A stretch of DNA of 64,000 nucleotides from an uncultured Paraprevotella sp. GTDB taxonomy: Bacteria > Bacteroidota > Bacteroidia > Bacteroidales > Bacteroidaceae. Location of the stretch: positions 1 through 64,000 of the forward strand of contig URKA01000004.1 in assembly GCA_900548345.1 (NCBI GenBank). The letters are read 5' to 3'. Made by a program: the position numbers and the translations under genes. Shown here piece by piece: positions 7,384 through 15,983 of this stretch. Position 1 is the stretch's first letter, and every line of letters begins with the position of its first letter. The notes under the pieces were generated by a model. That model had not been told where the DNA came from. It did not search any database and saw only the letters and a program-made list of their open reading frames with translations.

Positions 7384-8199
7384 TTACCGCACAGTAATAT
7401 GAAAACAGCCTTGTTTCACCTCATACTTCACATAACACAATCCCTCAGACCGCACATCGCGCAACACCTCGGAGAGCACCCACTTCAAAGAGTCGTTCCG
7501 CACCGCACGCCTGTCCGGTCCGTCGGGATGCTGCACCGTGTTATAGCGGTTATAACAAATGTCGAATGTTGTACCGTAACGGTGACAACTTTCTGCAGAC
7601 GCATTGCAATTAAACTTCCTGAGGCGGCGCACATCACTCTCGGTACGCAGCACCGAAGTCACAATCAGCGTATGCAAGGGAATCCCCTTTATAGCCAATG
7701 AATCCAGAAAATTACGACTGATTTTCTGCAAAAGGTCGCTTGCCCGCGGCACCAAGTAAGGTATGGAATAATTCATGCGACCGTCCATTGTATAATAAGG
7801 ATTGGACCCCACAAACACCAGTTCATCCTTGCGTTTTTCCGCTTGTTCGCGGTCTTCCACCGGTTGCACGCCCCATTTCCGTGCCGCCTGAATCTGTACA
7901 TCCTGCAAATCGGGAAACTCCTTTTGATAACTTGTCACACTAAATATCCTATTCTTCAACGTATTCCCCTGTGCGTCTCTAAAGTTCGGCATGGTGTACG
8001 GCGTATGCAGTCCCACCTTTCGGGACGGATTTTCATCCTCGGTTTCCATCCCCTCAACAGCCAGCACGGAATCAGTCCGTGCCATAGTATCCATTCCGGT
8101 TTGCCGCATCACAGAAGGATTTACACAACGTACAATCGCCAGCACTCCCACTGTTCCATAAACCAAACCGAGAAATATTTCTTTCTTCAGCTTTCTCAA
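7384..8199 (-). CDS. DUF5715-type membrane-anchored protein, likely LAS/M15-like peptidase fold
   Basis: The frame is open from an ATG at 8250, but a promoter (TATCTTTG at 8229-8222) lies inside that stretch. The start is probably the TTG at 8199, preceded by an AAAAAGAAAAAA purine run, giving 271 residues. The N-terminus is a basic stretch followed by one membrane helix (FLGLVYGTVGVLAIV). The C-terminal half resembles the DUF5715 family of Bacteroidetes. It contains SCHRYGTTFD, which fits the SxHxxGxxxD zinc motif of LAS/M15 D-Ala-D-Ala peptidases (His206, Asp213), and ends in EVKQGCFHI with a candidate third ligand, His267. A periplasmic peptidoglycan-related role is inferred. It is divergent from phoH with overlapping promoter regions. 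Confidence 0.7.
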   Translation of the reverse strand: MRKLKKEIFLGLVYGTVGVLAIVRCVNPSVMRQTGMDTMARTDSVLAVEGMETEDENPSRKVGLHTPYTMPNFRDAQGNTLKNRIFSVTSYQKEFPDLQDVQIQAARKWGVQPVEDREQAEKRKDELVFVGSNPYYTMDGRMNYSIPYLVPRASDLLQKISRNFLDSLAIKGIPLHTLIVTSVLRTESDVRRLRKFNCNASAESCHRYGTTFDICYNRYNTVQHPDGPDRRAVRNDSLKWVLSEVLRDVRSEGLCYVKYEVKQGCFHITVR

Positions 8200-8221
8200 C
8201 TTTTTTCTTTTTAAGGCGGTA

Positions 8222-8251
8222 CAAAGATAGAAAAAAGGTAGTGAAATCAAA
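8222..8251 (-). promoter_or_regulatory. Promoter of the DUF5715 gene
   Basis: On the minus strand TTTG (8251-8248) and TATCTTTG (8229-8222) are 18 bp apart. The predicted transcript start near 8215 leaves a leader of about 16 bases before the TTG start at 8199. Confidence 0.6.
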
Positions 8252-8261
8252 ACAGAATGCT

Positions 8262-8269
8262 TAAATTTG
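8262..8269 (+). promoter_or_regulatory. -7 element of the phoH operon
   Basis: TAAATTTG matches TAnnTTTG. It predicts a transcript start near 8276, only about 10 bases before the ATG at 8286. No convincing -33 element is seen. Confidence 0.5.
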
Positions 8270-8285
8270 CGGCAAAATCAAGCCG

Positions 8286-9308
8286 ATGATAGAGAAGCAT
8301 ATTGTATTGGAAGACGCTGACCCCGTTATATTCTACGGCGTAAACAACGTCAACATTCAGATGATAAAAGCATTATACCCAAAACTGCGCATCGTAGCCC
8401 GCGACAACGTTATCAAGGTCATGGGCGACGAAGATGAGATGTGTGCGTTCGAAGAGCACATCATCGCCATCGAAAAGCACTGCGTCAAATACAACAGTCT
8501 GAAAGAAGAAGACATACTCGACATCATCAAAGGACGGAAGCCCCAAAACGACAAGACGGAAGGCGTCATCGTATACAGCATACAAGGAAAACCGATTACG
8601 GCCCGTAGTGAAAACCAACAAAAATTAGTCAGGGCCTACGGAGAGAGCGACATGCTCTTTGCCATCGGCCCTGCCGGTTCGGGCAAGACCTACACAAGTA
8701 TCGCACTGGCCGTCCGTGCGCTCAAGAACAAGGAAATCCGTAAAATCATCCTCAGCCGTCCCGCTGTAGAAGCCGGAGAAAAGTTGGGCTTCCTTCCGGG
8801 TGATATGAAAGAGAAAATAGACCCGTATCTGCAGCCTCTTTACGACGCCTTGTTGGATATGCTTCCCGCTGCCAAGCTGCAGGAAATGATGGAACAAAAC
8901 ATCATACAGATAGCGCCGCTTGCTTTCATGCGCGGCCGCACGCTGAACGATGCGGTGGTCATCCTCGACGAGGCGCAGAACACGACCACGGCACAAATCA
9001 AGATGTTCCTTACCCGCATGGGAATGAACACCAAGATGATTGTGACGGGCGACATGACGCAAATCGACCTACCTCCTTCGCAACGTTCCGGACTGGCTGA
9101 CGCCCTCGCTGTGCTGAAAGGAGTGAAAGGCATCGCCTTCATCGAAATGAACGGAAAAGACATCGTGCGTCATAAATTAGTGACCCGTATCGTGGAAGCA
9201 TACGACAAGCGGGACAAGAAACTCGCAACCGAACGAAAACGACGCAAGAAAGCCCAAGCCGATGAGGACATCATATATCCGGACCCATCGGGATGGGGTT
9301 GCAACTGA
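8286..9308 (+). CDS. phoH: PhoH family ATPase
   Basis: This 340-residue protein has the PhoH P-loop domain from about residue 115. Walker A is GPAGSGKTYTSIA and Walker B is VVILDEAQNTT, followed by GDMTQIDLP and a C-terminal RHKLVTRIVEAY. An N-terminal region of about 100 residues resembles the nucleic-acid-binding (KH-like) part of the YbeZ type. PhoH proteins are cytoplasmic, RNA-linked ATPases; YbeZ works with the 16S rRNA maturation endonuclease YbeY, which is not in this window. The gene heads a long run of close same-strand genes. Its 3' end precedes purC by 38 bases, so the two are probably cotranscribed. Confidence 0.92.
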   Translation: MIEKHIVLEDADPVIFYGVNNVNIQMIKALYPKLRIVARDNVIKVMGDEDEMCAFEEHIIAIEKHCVKYNSLKEEDILDIIKGRKPQNDKTEGVIVYSIQGKPITARSENQQKLVRAYGESDMLFAIGPAGSGKTYTSIALAVRALKNKEIRKIILSRPAVEAGEKLGFLPGDMKEKIDPYLQPLYDALLDMLPAAKLQEMMEQNIIQIAPLAFMRGRTLNDAVVILDEAQNTTTAQIKMFLTRMGMNTKMIVTGDMTQIDLPPSQRSGLADALAVLKGVKGIAFIEMNGKDIVRHKLVTRIVEAYDKRDKKLATERKRRKKAQADEDIIYPDPSGWGCN

Positions 9309-9346
9309 CAGACATCGTAATATTCACATTAAAAATACATAGAGCA

Positions 9347-10294
9347 ATGAAAGCATTAACGCGAACCGATTTCCACTTTCCCGGACAAAAAAGTGTGTAT
9401 CACGGCAAGGTACGTGATGTGTATGACATCAACGACGAACTGATGGTCATGGTAGCCACCGACAGGATTTCCGCATTCGACGTCATTCTGCCCAAGGGCA
9501 TTCCTTTCAAAGGACAGGTACTGAACCAGATTGCAGCCAAATTCCTCGATGCCACGAGCGACATCGTGCCCAACTGGAAGTTGGCTACTCCCGACCCTAT
9601 GGTCACGGTGGGTCTGAAATGTGAAGGTTTCCGCGTGGAAATGATTATCCGTGGTTATCTGACCGGCTCCGCATGGCGCGAATATAAGAACGGTTGCCGC
9701 GAACTTTGCGGCGTGAAACTGCCCGAAGGCATGAAAGAGAACCAAAAGTTCCCCACACCAATCATCACTCCGACCACCAAAGCAGATGCCGGGCATGACG
9801 AGAACATTTCCAAGGAAGAAATCATCGCACAGGGCATCGTGAGCAAGGAAGACTACGAACTGATGGAGAAGTACACCTACGCCCTGTTCGCACGCGGCAC
9901 GGAAATGGCGGCACAGAAAGGCCTTATTCTGGTAGATACCAAATATGAATTCGGTAAGCGGGACGGCAAAGTATACCTCATTGATGAAATCCACACCCCC
10001 GACTCCAGCCGTTACTTCTATGCGGAAGGCTACGAAGAAAAGTTCGAGAAAGGCGAAGCACAGAAACAGCTCTCCAAGGAGTTCGTTCGCCAATGGCTTA
10101 TCGACCACGACTTCATGGGCAAGGAAGGCCAACAGGTGCCTGAGATGACCGACGAATATGTGAACAGCGTATCGGAAAGGTACATCGAGCTGTACGAAGG
10201 TATCGTAGGCGAGAAATTCAATAAAGCAGACGACCACGATGACCTTGCCGCACGCATCGAAAAGAACGTCACCGACTATCTGAACAGCAAGTAA
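9347..10294 (+). CDS. purC: Phosphoribosylaminoimidazole-succinocarboxamide synthase
   Basis: PurC joins CAIR and aspartate with ATP to make SAICAR in purine synthesis. This 315-residue protein is the longer PurC type. Visible motifs are KVRDVYDIND (near the N-terminus), DRISAFDVILP, GSAWREYKNG, PTTKADAGHDENIS, LVDTKYEFGKRDGKVYLIDEIHTPDSSRY. The frame is open from 9293, inside phoH, but the ATG at 9347 gives the family N-terminus MKALTRTDFHFPGQKSV and removes the overlap. Another purine gene, purM, lies 4.3 kb downstream in a separate transcription unit. The sequence is complete, with no missing catalytic segment. Confidence 0.95.
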   Translation: MKALTRTDFHFPGQKSVYHGKVRDVYDINDELMVMVATDRISAFDVILPKGIPFKGQVLNQIAAKFLDATSDIVPNWKLATPDPMVTVGLKCEGFRVEMIIRGYLTGSAWREYKNGCRELCGVKLPEGMKENQKFPTPIITPTTKADAGHDENISKEEIIAQGIVSKEDYELMEKYTYALFARGTEMAAQKGLILVDTKYEFGKRDGKVYLIDEIHTPDSSRYFYAEGYEEKFEKGEAQKQLSKEFVRQWLIDHDFMGKEGQQVPEMTDEYVNSVSERYIELYEGIVGEKFNKADDHDDLAARIEKNVTDYLNSK

Positions 10295-10305
10295 CCCGGT
10301 TCATC

Positions 10306-11040
10306 GTGTACGAACAGGAAAAAATAAAGCCCTATAAAGGCAATAGTCATAAGCGTGAGCAAGTGGAACGCATGTTCGACAACATTGCCCACTCTTATGA
10401 CCTTTTGAATCATTCTCTCTCATGGGGCATCGACCGGAGATGGCGCCGCATCGCGATAGACTCCCTGCGTGCGTTCAAGCCGCAACAGATATTGGACATC
10501 GCAACCGGAACCGGCGACTTCGCCATTCTTTCGGCGCGACGCTTGCAGCCGCAGTCTGTCACGGGTGCCGACATATCGGAAGGTATGATGCAGATAGCCA
10601 GGCAGAAGGTAACGGAAAAGAAGCTGGACCACATCATCAGGTTTCAACGTGAGGACTGTTCCTCCCTTTCGTTTTCCGATGACACTTTCGATGCCGTGAC
10701 CGTTGCCTATGGCGTGCGCAATTTCGAGAATCTGGACGAAGGCCTGCGCGAGACATGCAGGGTGCTGAAACCCGGCGGCCACCTGTTGATTGTCGAACTA
10801 AGCTCCCCCAAGAACTTCCCCATGAAGCAGCTGTTCGCCGTATATGCCAAAATCGTCATGCCGGCTATCGGACGCCTCATCTCGAAAGACCGCAGCGCAT
10901 ACACTTACCTTCCCGCCACCATGGCCGCATTCCCTCAGGGCGAGGTGATGCAGGGTATCCTGAAAAAAGCCGGATTCCGGGAAGTATACTTCAAACGGTT
11001 CACGTTCGGCATCAGCACCATGTATCTCGCCACCAAATAA
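10306..11040 (+). CDS. ubiE: Demethylmenaquinone methyltransferase
   Basis: This 244-residue SAM-dependent methyltransferase (also called MenG) makes menaquinone from demethylmenaquinone, the last step for the main quinone of anaerobic Bacteroides respiration. Family motifs are VERMFDNIAHSYDLLNHSLSWGIDRRWR, the SAM-binding ILDIATGTGDFAI, VTGADISEGMM, DAVTVAYGVRNFENLDEGLRE and VLKPGGHLLIVELS. The start is a GTG at 10306, 11 bases after purC; no ATG fits and homologues begin with a similar YxQEKIKPY segment. It is in the phoH-purC-ubiE-aroE run. The enzyme is cytoplasmic and acts at the membrane face. Confidence 0.93.
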   Translation: MYEQEKIKPYKGNSHKREQVERMFDNIAHSYDLLNHSLSWGIDRRWRRIAIDSLRAFKPQQILDIATGTGDFAILSARRLQPQSVTGADISEGMMQIARQKVTEKKLDHIIRFQREDCSSLSFSDDTFDAVTVAYGVRNFENLDEGLRETCRVLKPGGHLLIVELSSPKNFPMKQLFAVYAKIVMPAIGRLISKDRSAYTYLPATMAAFPQGEVMQGILKKAGFREVYFKRFTFGISTMYLATK

Positions 11041-11051
11041 CACTTTGAATT

Positions 11052-11798
11052 ATGGAAAAATACGGATTGGTAGGTTTTCCTTTAGGACATTCCTTTTCCC
11101 GCAACTTCTTCAACGAAAAGTTCAAGAACGAACACATCGATGCGGAATACATCAACTTCGAACTTCCCTCGATAGAGTTGTTCCCTTCCGTCATCGCACA
11201 GAACCCTGAACTGAGAGGACTTAACGTGACCATACCTTACAAGGAGAAAGTCATCCCCTACCTCGACGAACTGAGCGAAGAGGCACGCGCCATCGGTGCC
11301 GTGAACGTCATCCGTGTGAAACAACACCACGGCACGGCCCACCTGAAAGGATTCAATTCGGACGTAATCGGATTCATGCGCTCAATAGAACCGCTCATGA
11401 GACCCTTCCACCGGAAAGCACTCGTTCTGGGCACAGGCGGCGCATCAAAAGCCGTCATATACGGACTGAAACAATCCGGTGTGCAACCGACATACGTCAG
11501 CCGTACCCCACGCGAAGGCATGCTGAACTACGCACAGCTCACCCCTGAAACGATGGATGAATACAAGGTCATCGTCAACTGCTCGCCCGTAGGCATGTTC
11601 CCCCATACGGAAGAATGCCCCGACATACCTTATGAATACATCGGACCGCAACATTTACTTTACGACCTGGTCTACAATCCCGACGAAACCATGTTCCTCA
11701 GGAAAGGACGCGAACGTGGGGCGACAGTGAAGAACGGACTGGAAATGCTTCACCTGCAGGCACACGCAGGATGGGATTTCTGGCACAGCAAAGATTAG
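11052..11798 (+). CDS. aroE: Shikimate dehydrogenase
   Basis: AroE reduces 3-dehydroshikimate to shikimate with NADPH in aromatic amino acid and folate precursor synthesis. The 248-residue protein shows the substrate-binding N-terminus GFPLGHSFSRNFFNEKF, then NVTIPYKEKVIPYLDELS (catalytic Lys), the nucleotide-binding VLGTGGASKAVIYGL and the C-terminal YDLVYNPDETMFLRKGRERGATVKNGLEMLHLQA. It is slightly shorter than the E. coli enzyme, usual for Bacteroidetes. It begins 11 bases after ubiE and ends 2 bases before the next gene, indicating one operon. Confidence 0.93.
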   Translation: MEKYGLVGFPLGHSFSRNFFNEKFKNEHIDAEYINFELPSIELFPSVIAQNPELRGLNVTIPYKEKVIPYLDELSEEARAIGAVNVIRVKQHHGTAHLKGFNSDVIGFMRSIEPLMRPFHRKALVLGTGGASKAVIYGLKQSGVQPTYVSRTPREGMLNYAQLTPETMDEYKVIVNCSPVGMFPHTEECPDIPYEYIGPQHLLYDLVYNPDETMFLRKGRERGATVKNGLEMLHLQAHAGWDFWHSKD

Positions 11799-11800
11799 AT

Positions 11801-12802
11801 ATGAAAAAGACAAAGAAAAGGATAGTGCGCGCAAGCGTCATTATCCTTATTTTTATCTCCACGCTCCTGACCGGCGCTACGCTCTTCCTGCAATGGTACG
11901 CCTTGCAAGCCGGCGGAAACGAACGCGGAAAGAACATAGAGGAATCCTACGCGTTCATGTACAGGAACTACCCGTTCCTGAAAGCATGGACCGACAGTCT
12001 GAACCGTGTGCAAGCCCTGCGCGACACGTTCATCCGTGCCGAGGACGGCACACCGCTGCATGCGCTTTATCTGTACGCAGACACGGTAGTGCCGCACACC
12101 GCCGTAGTCGTGCACGGATATACCGACAATGCCGTGCGCATGCTGCACATCGCTTACCTGTATCATCACGACCTGCACTATAACGTGCTTCTGCCCGACC
12201 TGCGTTTCTCCGGCAAAAGCGGCGGAAACCACCTGCAAATGGGATGGAAGGACCGCATGGATGTGTTGCGCTGGATGGACGTCGCCAACCGCATCTTTTC
12301 ACCTCCCGCATCCTGCACACACATGGTGGTACACGGCATTTCCATGGGCGGTGCCACGACCGTATGCGTAAGCGGAGAAGCACAGCCACCCTACGTAAAC
12401 TGTTATGTCGACGATTGCGGCTATACGAGCGTATGGGACGAATACGAAGGCGAACTGCGGAAACAGTTCGGCCTGCCGCCTTTCCCCCTGCTTTATCTTG
12501 CCGACATGGCCACCTCCCTGCGTTACGGCTGGGGATTCAAAGAAGCATCCCCGCTGGAACAAGTCAGGAAATGCCGGAAACCCATGCTCTTCATTCACGG
12601 CGACTGCGACACGTTTGTCCCCACATGGATGGGCGACAGCCTGTATGCCGCCAAACAGGGTGTCAAGGTCTACTGGAAGGTTCACGGTGCGACGCACGCC
12701 GACTCTTACCTGAAATTTCCTAAAGAATATACAGAAAAAGTCAAAAAGTTCGTGGAAACGTACAATATTCCGGAGAATATGAATAACTTTCTCCCGAAAT
12801 AA
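11801..12802 (+). CDS. Membrane-anchored alpha/beta hydrolase
   Basis: This 333-residue protein starts at the ATG 2 bases after aroE; a longer frame from 11771 would overlap aroE. It has a basic start and one membrane helix (VIILIFISTLLTGATLFL), so the catalytic domain is probably periplasmic. The hydrolase fold is shown by VVVHGYTDNA (oxyanion region), PDLRFSGKSGG, the nucleophile elbow VHGISMGGATT with the serine in GISMGG, FIHGDCDTFVP (acid) and VHGATHADSY (His). This is the serine hydrolase type annotated as alpha/beta hydrolase or dienelactone hydrolase-like in Bacteroides. The substrate cannot be read from the sequence; esters or peptides are possible. Confidence 0.82.
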   Translation: MKKTKKRIVRASVIILIFISTLLTGATLFLQWYALQAGGNERGKNIEESYAFMYRNYPFLKAWTDSLNRVQALRDTFIRAEDGTPLHALYLYADTVVPHTAVVVHGYTDNAVRMLHIAYLYHHDLHYNVLLPDLRFSGKSGGNHLQMGWKDRMDVLRWMDVANRIFSPPASCTHMVVHGISMGGATTVCVSGEAQPPYVNCYVDDCGYTSVWDEYEGELRKQFGLPPFPLLYLADMATSLRYGWGFKEASPLEQVRKCRKPMLFIHGDCDTFVPTWMGDSLYAAKQGVKVYWKVHGATHADSYLKFPKEYTEKVKKFVETYNIPENMNNFLPK

Positions 12803-12808
12803 ACATTC

Positions 12809-13729
12809 ATGCAGATGAAAAGGATTCTTTGCCTTACGCTCCTTTGCCTGTCGGGCCTGTACGCCATGACGTCGCACGCAGGCACTTACACGCCCGACAA
12901 CCTTCCCGTGACTTACCTTCAGGACAAAAGTCGCCACGTGGTGAATCCCGACGGTATCCTGTCGGCCGGAACCGTGGCACGGATGGACAGTCTGCTTGCA
13001 CGGATAGAGACGCAAAAGGGCATACAGTCGATAGTCGCTGTCGTGGAGCGCATCGAAGGCGGAGATTGCTATGATTTTGCCATGACATTGGGTAATAGGC
13101 TCGGAGTGGGCAACAAACAAAACACAGGACTCATCATCCTGTTGGCCACACAAGACCGATGCTACTACATCCTTACAGGGGAAGGACTTGAAGGCACCTT
13201 ACCCGATGCCATCTGCCGGCGCATCGAGAACCGCATGATGGTGCCCTATCTGAAAAAAGGAGACTGGGACACGGCCATGCGGCAAACCGTAGAGGCGGTA
13301 TGCGGCATTATTGACGGAGACGACTCGCTGATTTCACCATCCGGCAATGAAGAATATACCGACGAAGGCTACTTCGTGGCGGCATTCATCGCCATGTTTC
13401 TGTTCTTCATGCTGTTGTCATGGCTCATCGGACGAAAACGGAACCGATGTCCGCGCTGCGGGAAATCCCCCATGACCCGTATCGGCACCAAGATACGCAC
13501 AGACCGTCTCAACGGCATAGAGCACCACGACGAAACATTCCGGTGTCCCCACTGCGGACACACCGTGCATCGCACCCATGACGAACCGTGGGACAACGGT
13601 ACGGGGTTCGGCGGTTTTCCTCCTGTCATCGGCCCGTTCCGGGGCGGATTCGGCGGTGGAGGTGGCTTCAGCGGAGGAAGTTTCGGAGGCGGCAACTTTG
13701 GAGGAGGTGGTGCCGGCGGACGATTCTGA
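12809..13729 (+). CDS. TPM-domain (YgcG-like) membrane protein
   Basis: This protein has about 306 residues; the start is ATG 12809 or the ATG two codons later. A signal peptide (ILCLTLLCLSGLYAMTSHA) is followed by a TPM domain at about 45-175 with VNPDGILSAGTVARMDSLL, GVGNKQNTGLIILLA and YYILTGEGLEGTLPD. A membrane helix lies at about 192-212. Next comes a zinc-ribbon-like segment with two CxxC pairs (CPRCG and CPHCG), then a glycine-rich tail (FGGGGGFSGGSFGGG). TPM proteins are membrane-tethered and widely paired with LemA, as here, where lemA follows by 47 bases. They are linked to envelope maintenance and protein quality control, but the activity is unclear. Confidence 0.88.
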   Translation: MQMKRILCLTLLCLSGLYAMTSHAGTYTPDNLPVTYLQDKSRHVVNPDGILSAGTVARMDSLLARIETQKGIQSIVAVVERIEGGDCYDFAMTLGNRLGVGNKQNTGLIILLATQDRCYYILTGEGLEGTLPDAICRRIENRMMVPYLKKGDWDTAMRQTVEAVCGIIDGDDSLISPSGNEEYTDEGYFVAAFIAMFLFFMLLSWLIGRKRNRCPRCGKSPMTRIGTKIRTDRLNGIEHHDETFRCPHCGHTVHRTHDEPWDNGTGFGGFPPVIGPFRGGFGGGGGFSGGSFGGGNFGGGGAGGRF

Positions 13730-13776
13730 GAGATACAAACCCATTCCGATTATATCAACCAACAGAGATAAGACAA

Positions 13777-14361
13777 ATGAAAACAAGAAAATGGATGACC
13801 TTGACATGGACAATGCTATGCATGGTCTTTTTGAGCAGTTGCTCCTACAACAAGATGGTGGAGGCCGACGAAGCCGTATCCACCGCATGGAGTAACGTAG
13901 AAACACAGTACCAACGCAGGGCCGACCTGATACCGAACTTAGTGAACACGGTGAAAGGTTATGCCGCCCATGAGAGCAGCACCCTGGAAGCCGTGGTGGC
14001 CGCACGCTGCAAAGCCACGCAAATCACCGTCGACCCCACGAACCTGACAGCGGAAAAGTTAGCTGAGTTCCAGAAAGCACAGGGCGAGGTCACCTCCGCC
14101 CTCGGAAAGCTGCTGGCCGTCACGGAAAACTATCCTGAACTGCGCGCCAACGAGAACTTCTCCGAACTGCAGGCACAACTCGAAGGCACGGAAAACCGGA
14201 TATCGGAATCGCGCCGCCGCTACAATGAGGCCGTGCAAGATTACAACGTACTGATACGTTCGTTCCCCAACAACCTCTTCGCAGGCATGTTCGGATTCGG
14301 CAAGAAAGAAAAGTTCGCGGCTGATGCCGGTGCCTCGGCAGCCCCGAAAGTAGAATTCTAA
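13777..14361 (+). CDS. lemA: LemA family lipoprotein
   Basis: This 194-residue protein starts at an ATG after AGACAA; the frame is open further upstream but that part is a shadow of the TPM gene's glycine tail. A lipoprotein signal ends in FLSSC (lipidated Cys). The LemA helical domain follows with NKMVEADEAVSTAWSNVETQYQRRADLIPNLVNTVKGY and the later ENRISESRRRYNEAVQDYNVLIRSFPNNLFAGMFGF. LemA proteins form an antiparallel helical bundle on the membrane; no enzyme activity is known. It is the last gene of the operon from phoH and is paired with the TPM protein, a conserved arrangement. Confidence 0.93.
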   Translation: MKTRKWMTLTWTMLCMVFLSSCSYNKMVEADEAVSTAWSNVETQYQRRADLIPNLVNTVKGYAAHESSTLEAVVAARCKATQITVDPTNLTAEKLAEFQKAQGEVTSALGKLLAVTENYPELRANENFSELQAQLEGTENRISESRRRYNEAVQDYNVLIRSFPNNLFAGMFGFGKKEKFAADAGASAAPKVEF

Positions 14362-14394
14362 CCCCTCCTGCCCCAAGCCCCAAATGCAGGTTCG

Positions 14395-14424
14395 CACACC
14401 GGTGTCATCAGTGCCACCGGTGTG
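14395..14424 (+). terminator. Hairpin after lemA
   Basis: CACACCGGT (14395-14403) pairs with ACCGGTGTG (14416-14424). Only a short T-rich stretch (TCATTT) follows, so termination strength is uncertain. It marks the end of the phoH-lemA run. Confidence 0.5.
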
Positions 14425-14522
14425 TCATTTAATGGACCGTTAGATTCAGGGACAGCAAATGCCGCAACTCCACACGGATTATTTAATTCTCAGGTAATTC
14501 TTCACCAATCATTTTTTTTTCG

Positions 14523-14530
14523 TAATTTTG
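14523..14530 (+). promoter_or_regulatory. -7 element of purM
   Basis: TAATTTTG matches TAnnTTTG and lies 33 bases before the purM ATG at 14563. No clear -33 TTTG is seen. I recognised no purine riboswitch in the 200-base gap. Confidence 0.5.
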
Positions 14531-14562
14531 CGGCACGATAAACATACAAATCCGATTCGAAC

Positions 14563-15729
14563 ATGAACAACCAACGTTATATGATGCGCGGCGTGTCCGC
14601 AGCCAAAGAAGACGTGCACAACGCCATCAAGAACATTGACAAGGGTATCTTCCCCCAGGCCTTCTGCAAAATCATCCCCGACATCTTGGGCGGAGACCCC
14701 GAATACTGCAACATCATGCACGCCGACGGAGCCGGTACAAAATCCTCATTGGCGTACATGTACTGGAAAGAAACCGGCGACATCTCCGTATGGAAAGGCA
14801 TTGCCCAGGATGCACTCATCATGAACACGGACGACCTTCTTTGCGTGGGAGCCGTGGACAATATATTGGTATCTTCCACTATCGGACGCAACAAGATGCT
14901 CATCCCCGGCGAAGTCATCAGTGCCATCATCAACGGCACGGACGAACTGCTTGCCGAAATGCGCGAGATGGGAGTAGGCATTTATGCCACCGGCGGCGAG
15001 ACCGCCGATGTGGGTGACCTTGTGCGCACCATCATCGTCGACTCTACCGTAACGTGCCGCATGAAGCGGAGCGATGTCATCGACAACGCCAATATCCGTC
15101 CGGGCGACGTCATCGTAGGTCTGAGCAGTTGCGGACAGGCCACCTACGAGAAGGCATACAACGGCGGTATGGGCAGCAACGGACTGACCAGCGCCCGTCA
15201 TGATGTCTTTGCCAAATACCTGGCGGAAAAATATCCGGAAAGCTACGACAAGGCCGTACCCGACGAACTGGTGTACAGCGGAAGCTACAAACTGACAGAC
15301 GAAGTGGAAGGCTCTCCTGTCAACGCAGGAAAGCTCGTGCTATCCCCCACCCGTACCTACGCACCGGTCATCAAGAGAATTCTGGATGAGATGCGCTCCG
15401 AAATCCACGGCATGGTGCACTGCACCGGCGGCGCACAGACGAAAGTGCTGCACTTCGTAGGCGAGAACTGCCGTGTCGTCAAAGACAACATGTTCCCCGT
15501 TCCACCGTTGTTCAAGGCTATCGCCAAGGAAAGCGGAACCGACTGGGCGGAGATGTACAAAGTGTTCAACATGGGACACCGGATGGAAATCTACGTGTCT
15601 CCCGAACAGGCAGAAAAGGTCATCGCCATCTCCAAGAGCTTCAATATCGACGCACAAGTGGTCGGCCACATCGAAGAGGGTGTCCGTTCACTCACCATCA
15701 AGAGTGAATTCGGCGAGTTCAACTACTAA
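14563..15729 (+). CDS. purM: Phosphoribosylformylglycinamidine cyclo-ligase (AIR synthase)
   Basis: PurM closes the imidazole ring of FGAM with ATP to give AIR in purine synthesis. The 388-residue protein is the longer Bacteroidetes form. Visible motifs include YMMRGVSAAKEDVHNAI, the glycine/Asp-rich HADGAGTKSSLAYMYW (substrate binding), MNTDDLLCVGA, YATGGETADVGDLVRTI and RPGDVIVGLSSCGQ. The C-terminal half has MVHCTGGAQTKVLHFV and FNMGHRMEIYV. It stands alone with its own promoter rather than in a purine operon. A small membrane protein gene follows 23 bases later. Confidence 0.92.
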   Translation: MNNQRYMMRGVSAAKEDVHNAIKNIDKGIFPQAFCKIIPDILGGDPEYCNIMHADGAGTKSSLAYMYWKETGDISVWKGIAQDALIMNTDDLLCVGAVDNILVSSTIGRNKMLIPGEVISAIINGTDELLAEMREMGVGIYATGGETADVGDLVRTIIVDSTVTCRMKRSDVIDNANIRPGDVIVGLSSCGQATYEKAYNGGMGSNGLTSARHDVFAKYLAEKYPESYDKAVPDELVYSGSYKLTDEVEGSPVNAGKLVLSPTRTYAPVIKRILDEMRSEIHGMVHCTGGAQTKVLHFVGENCRVVKDNMFPVPPLFKAIAKESGTDWAEMYKVFNMGHRMEIYVSPEQAEKVIAISKSFNIDAQVVGHIEEGVRSLTIKSEFGEFNY

Positions 15730-15752
15730 ACGCTCCGCGAGCATCCTGTGGA

Positions 15753-15956
15753 ATGAAAAAGCTAATCTTCTTCATCTGCTGTGTATTGTGCGTCTGTGCT
15801 TTCGCCTACATGGCCTACTGCACATGGCTTGACTTCGAGGCCCGGCACTACACCACCCACGCGCTCTGCACCGCATTAGGCACCATCGGCTGGGGCGTCA
15901 TCACCTTCAACGTGGTGACCATCCAATACAAATGGGCCAGATACCTGTGTAAATAA
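15753..15956 (+). CDS. Small two-helix membrane protein
   Basis: This 67-residue protein follows purM by 23 bases. It has two hydrophobic segments (KLIFFICCVLCVCAFAYMAYC and LGTIGWGVITFNVVTIQY) separated by a short polar loop, and a basic end. I do not recognise it. It is supported by same-strand placement right after purM, a clear pair of membrane helices, and a long inverted repeat just after its stop. No strong ribosome binding site is visible, so it may be translated by coupling to purM or be spurious. Confidence 0.5.
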   Translation: MKKLIFFICCVLCVCAFAYMAYCTWLDFEARHYTTHALCTALGTIGWGVITFNVVTIQYKWARYLCK

Positions 15957-15957
15957 A

Positions 15958-15975
15958 CATGATACCAGTATCATG
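15958..15975. repeat. Short perfect palindrome CATGATAC-CA-GTATCATG
   Basis: Two 8-base arms are separated by 2 bases, directly after the stop of the small membrane protein. It could be a protein-binding site or part of the 3' end structure. There is no T-run. Confidence 0.4.
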
Positions 15976-15983
15976 AGCCAATT

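Noticed and set aside
12299..13153. 284-codon minus-strand frame opposite the hydrolase and TPM genes
   Set aside because: It covers parts of two supported plus-strand genes and has no domain or start signal.
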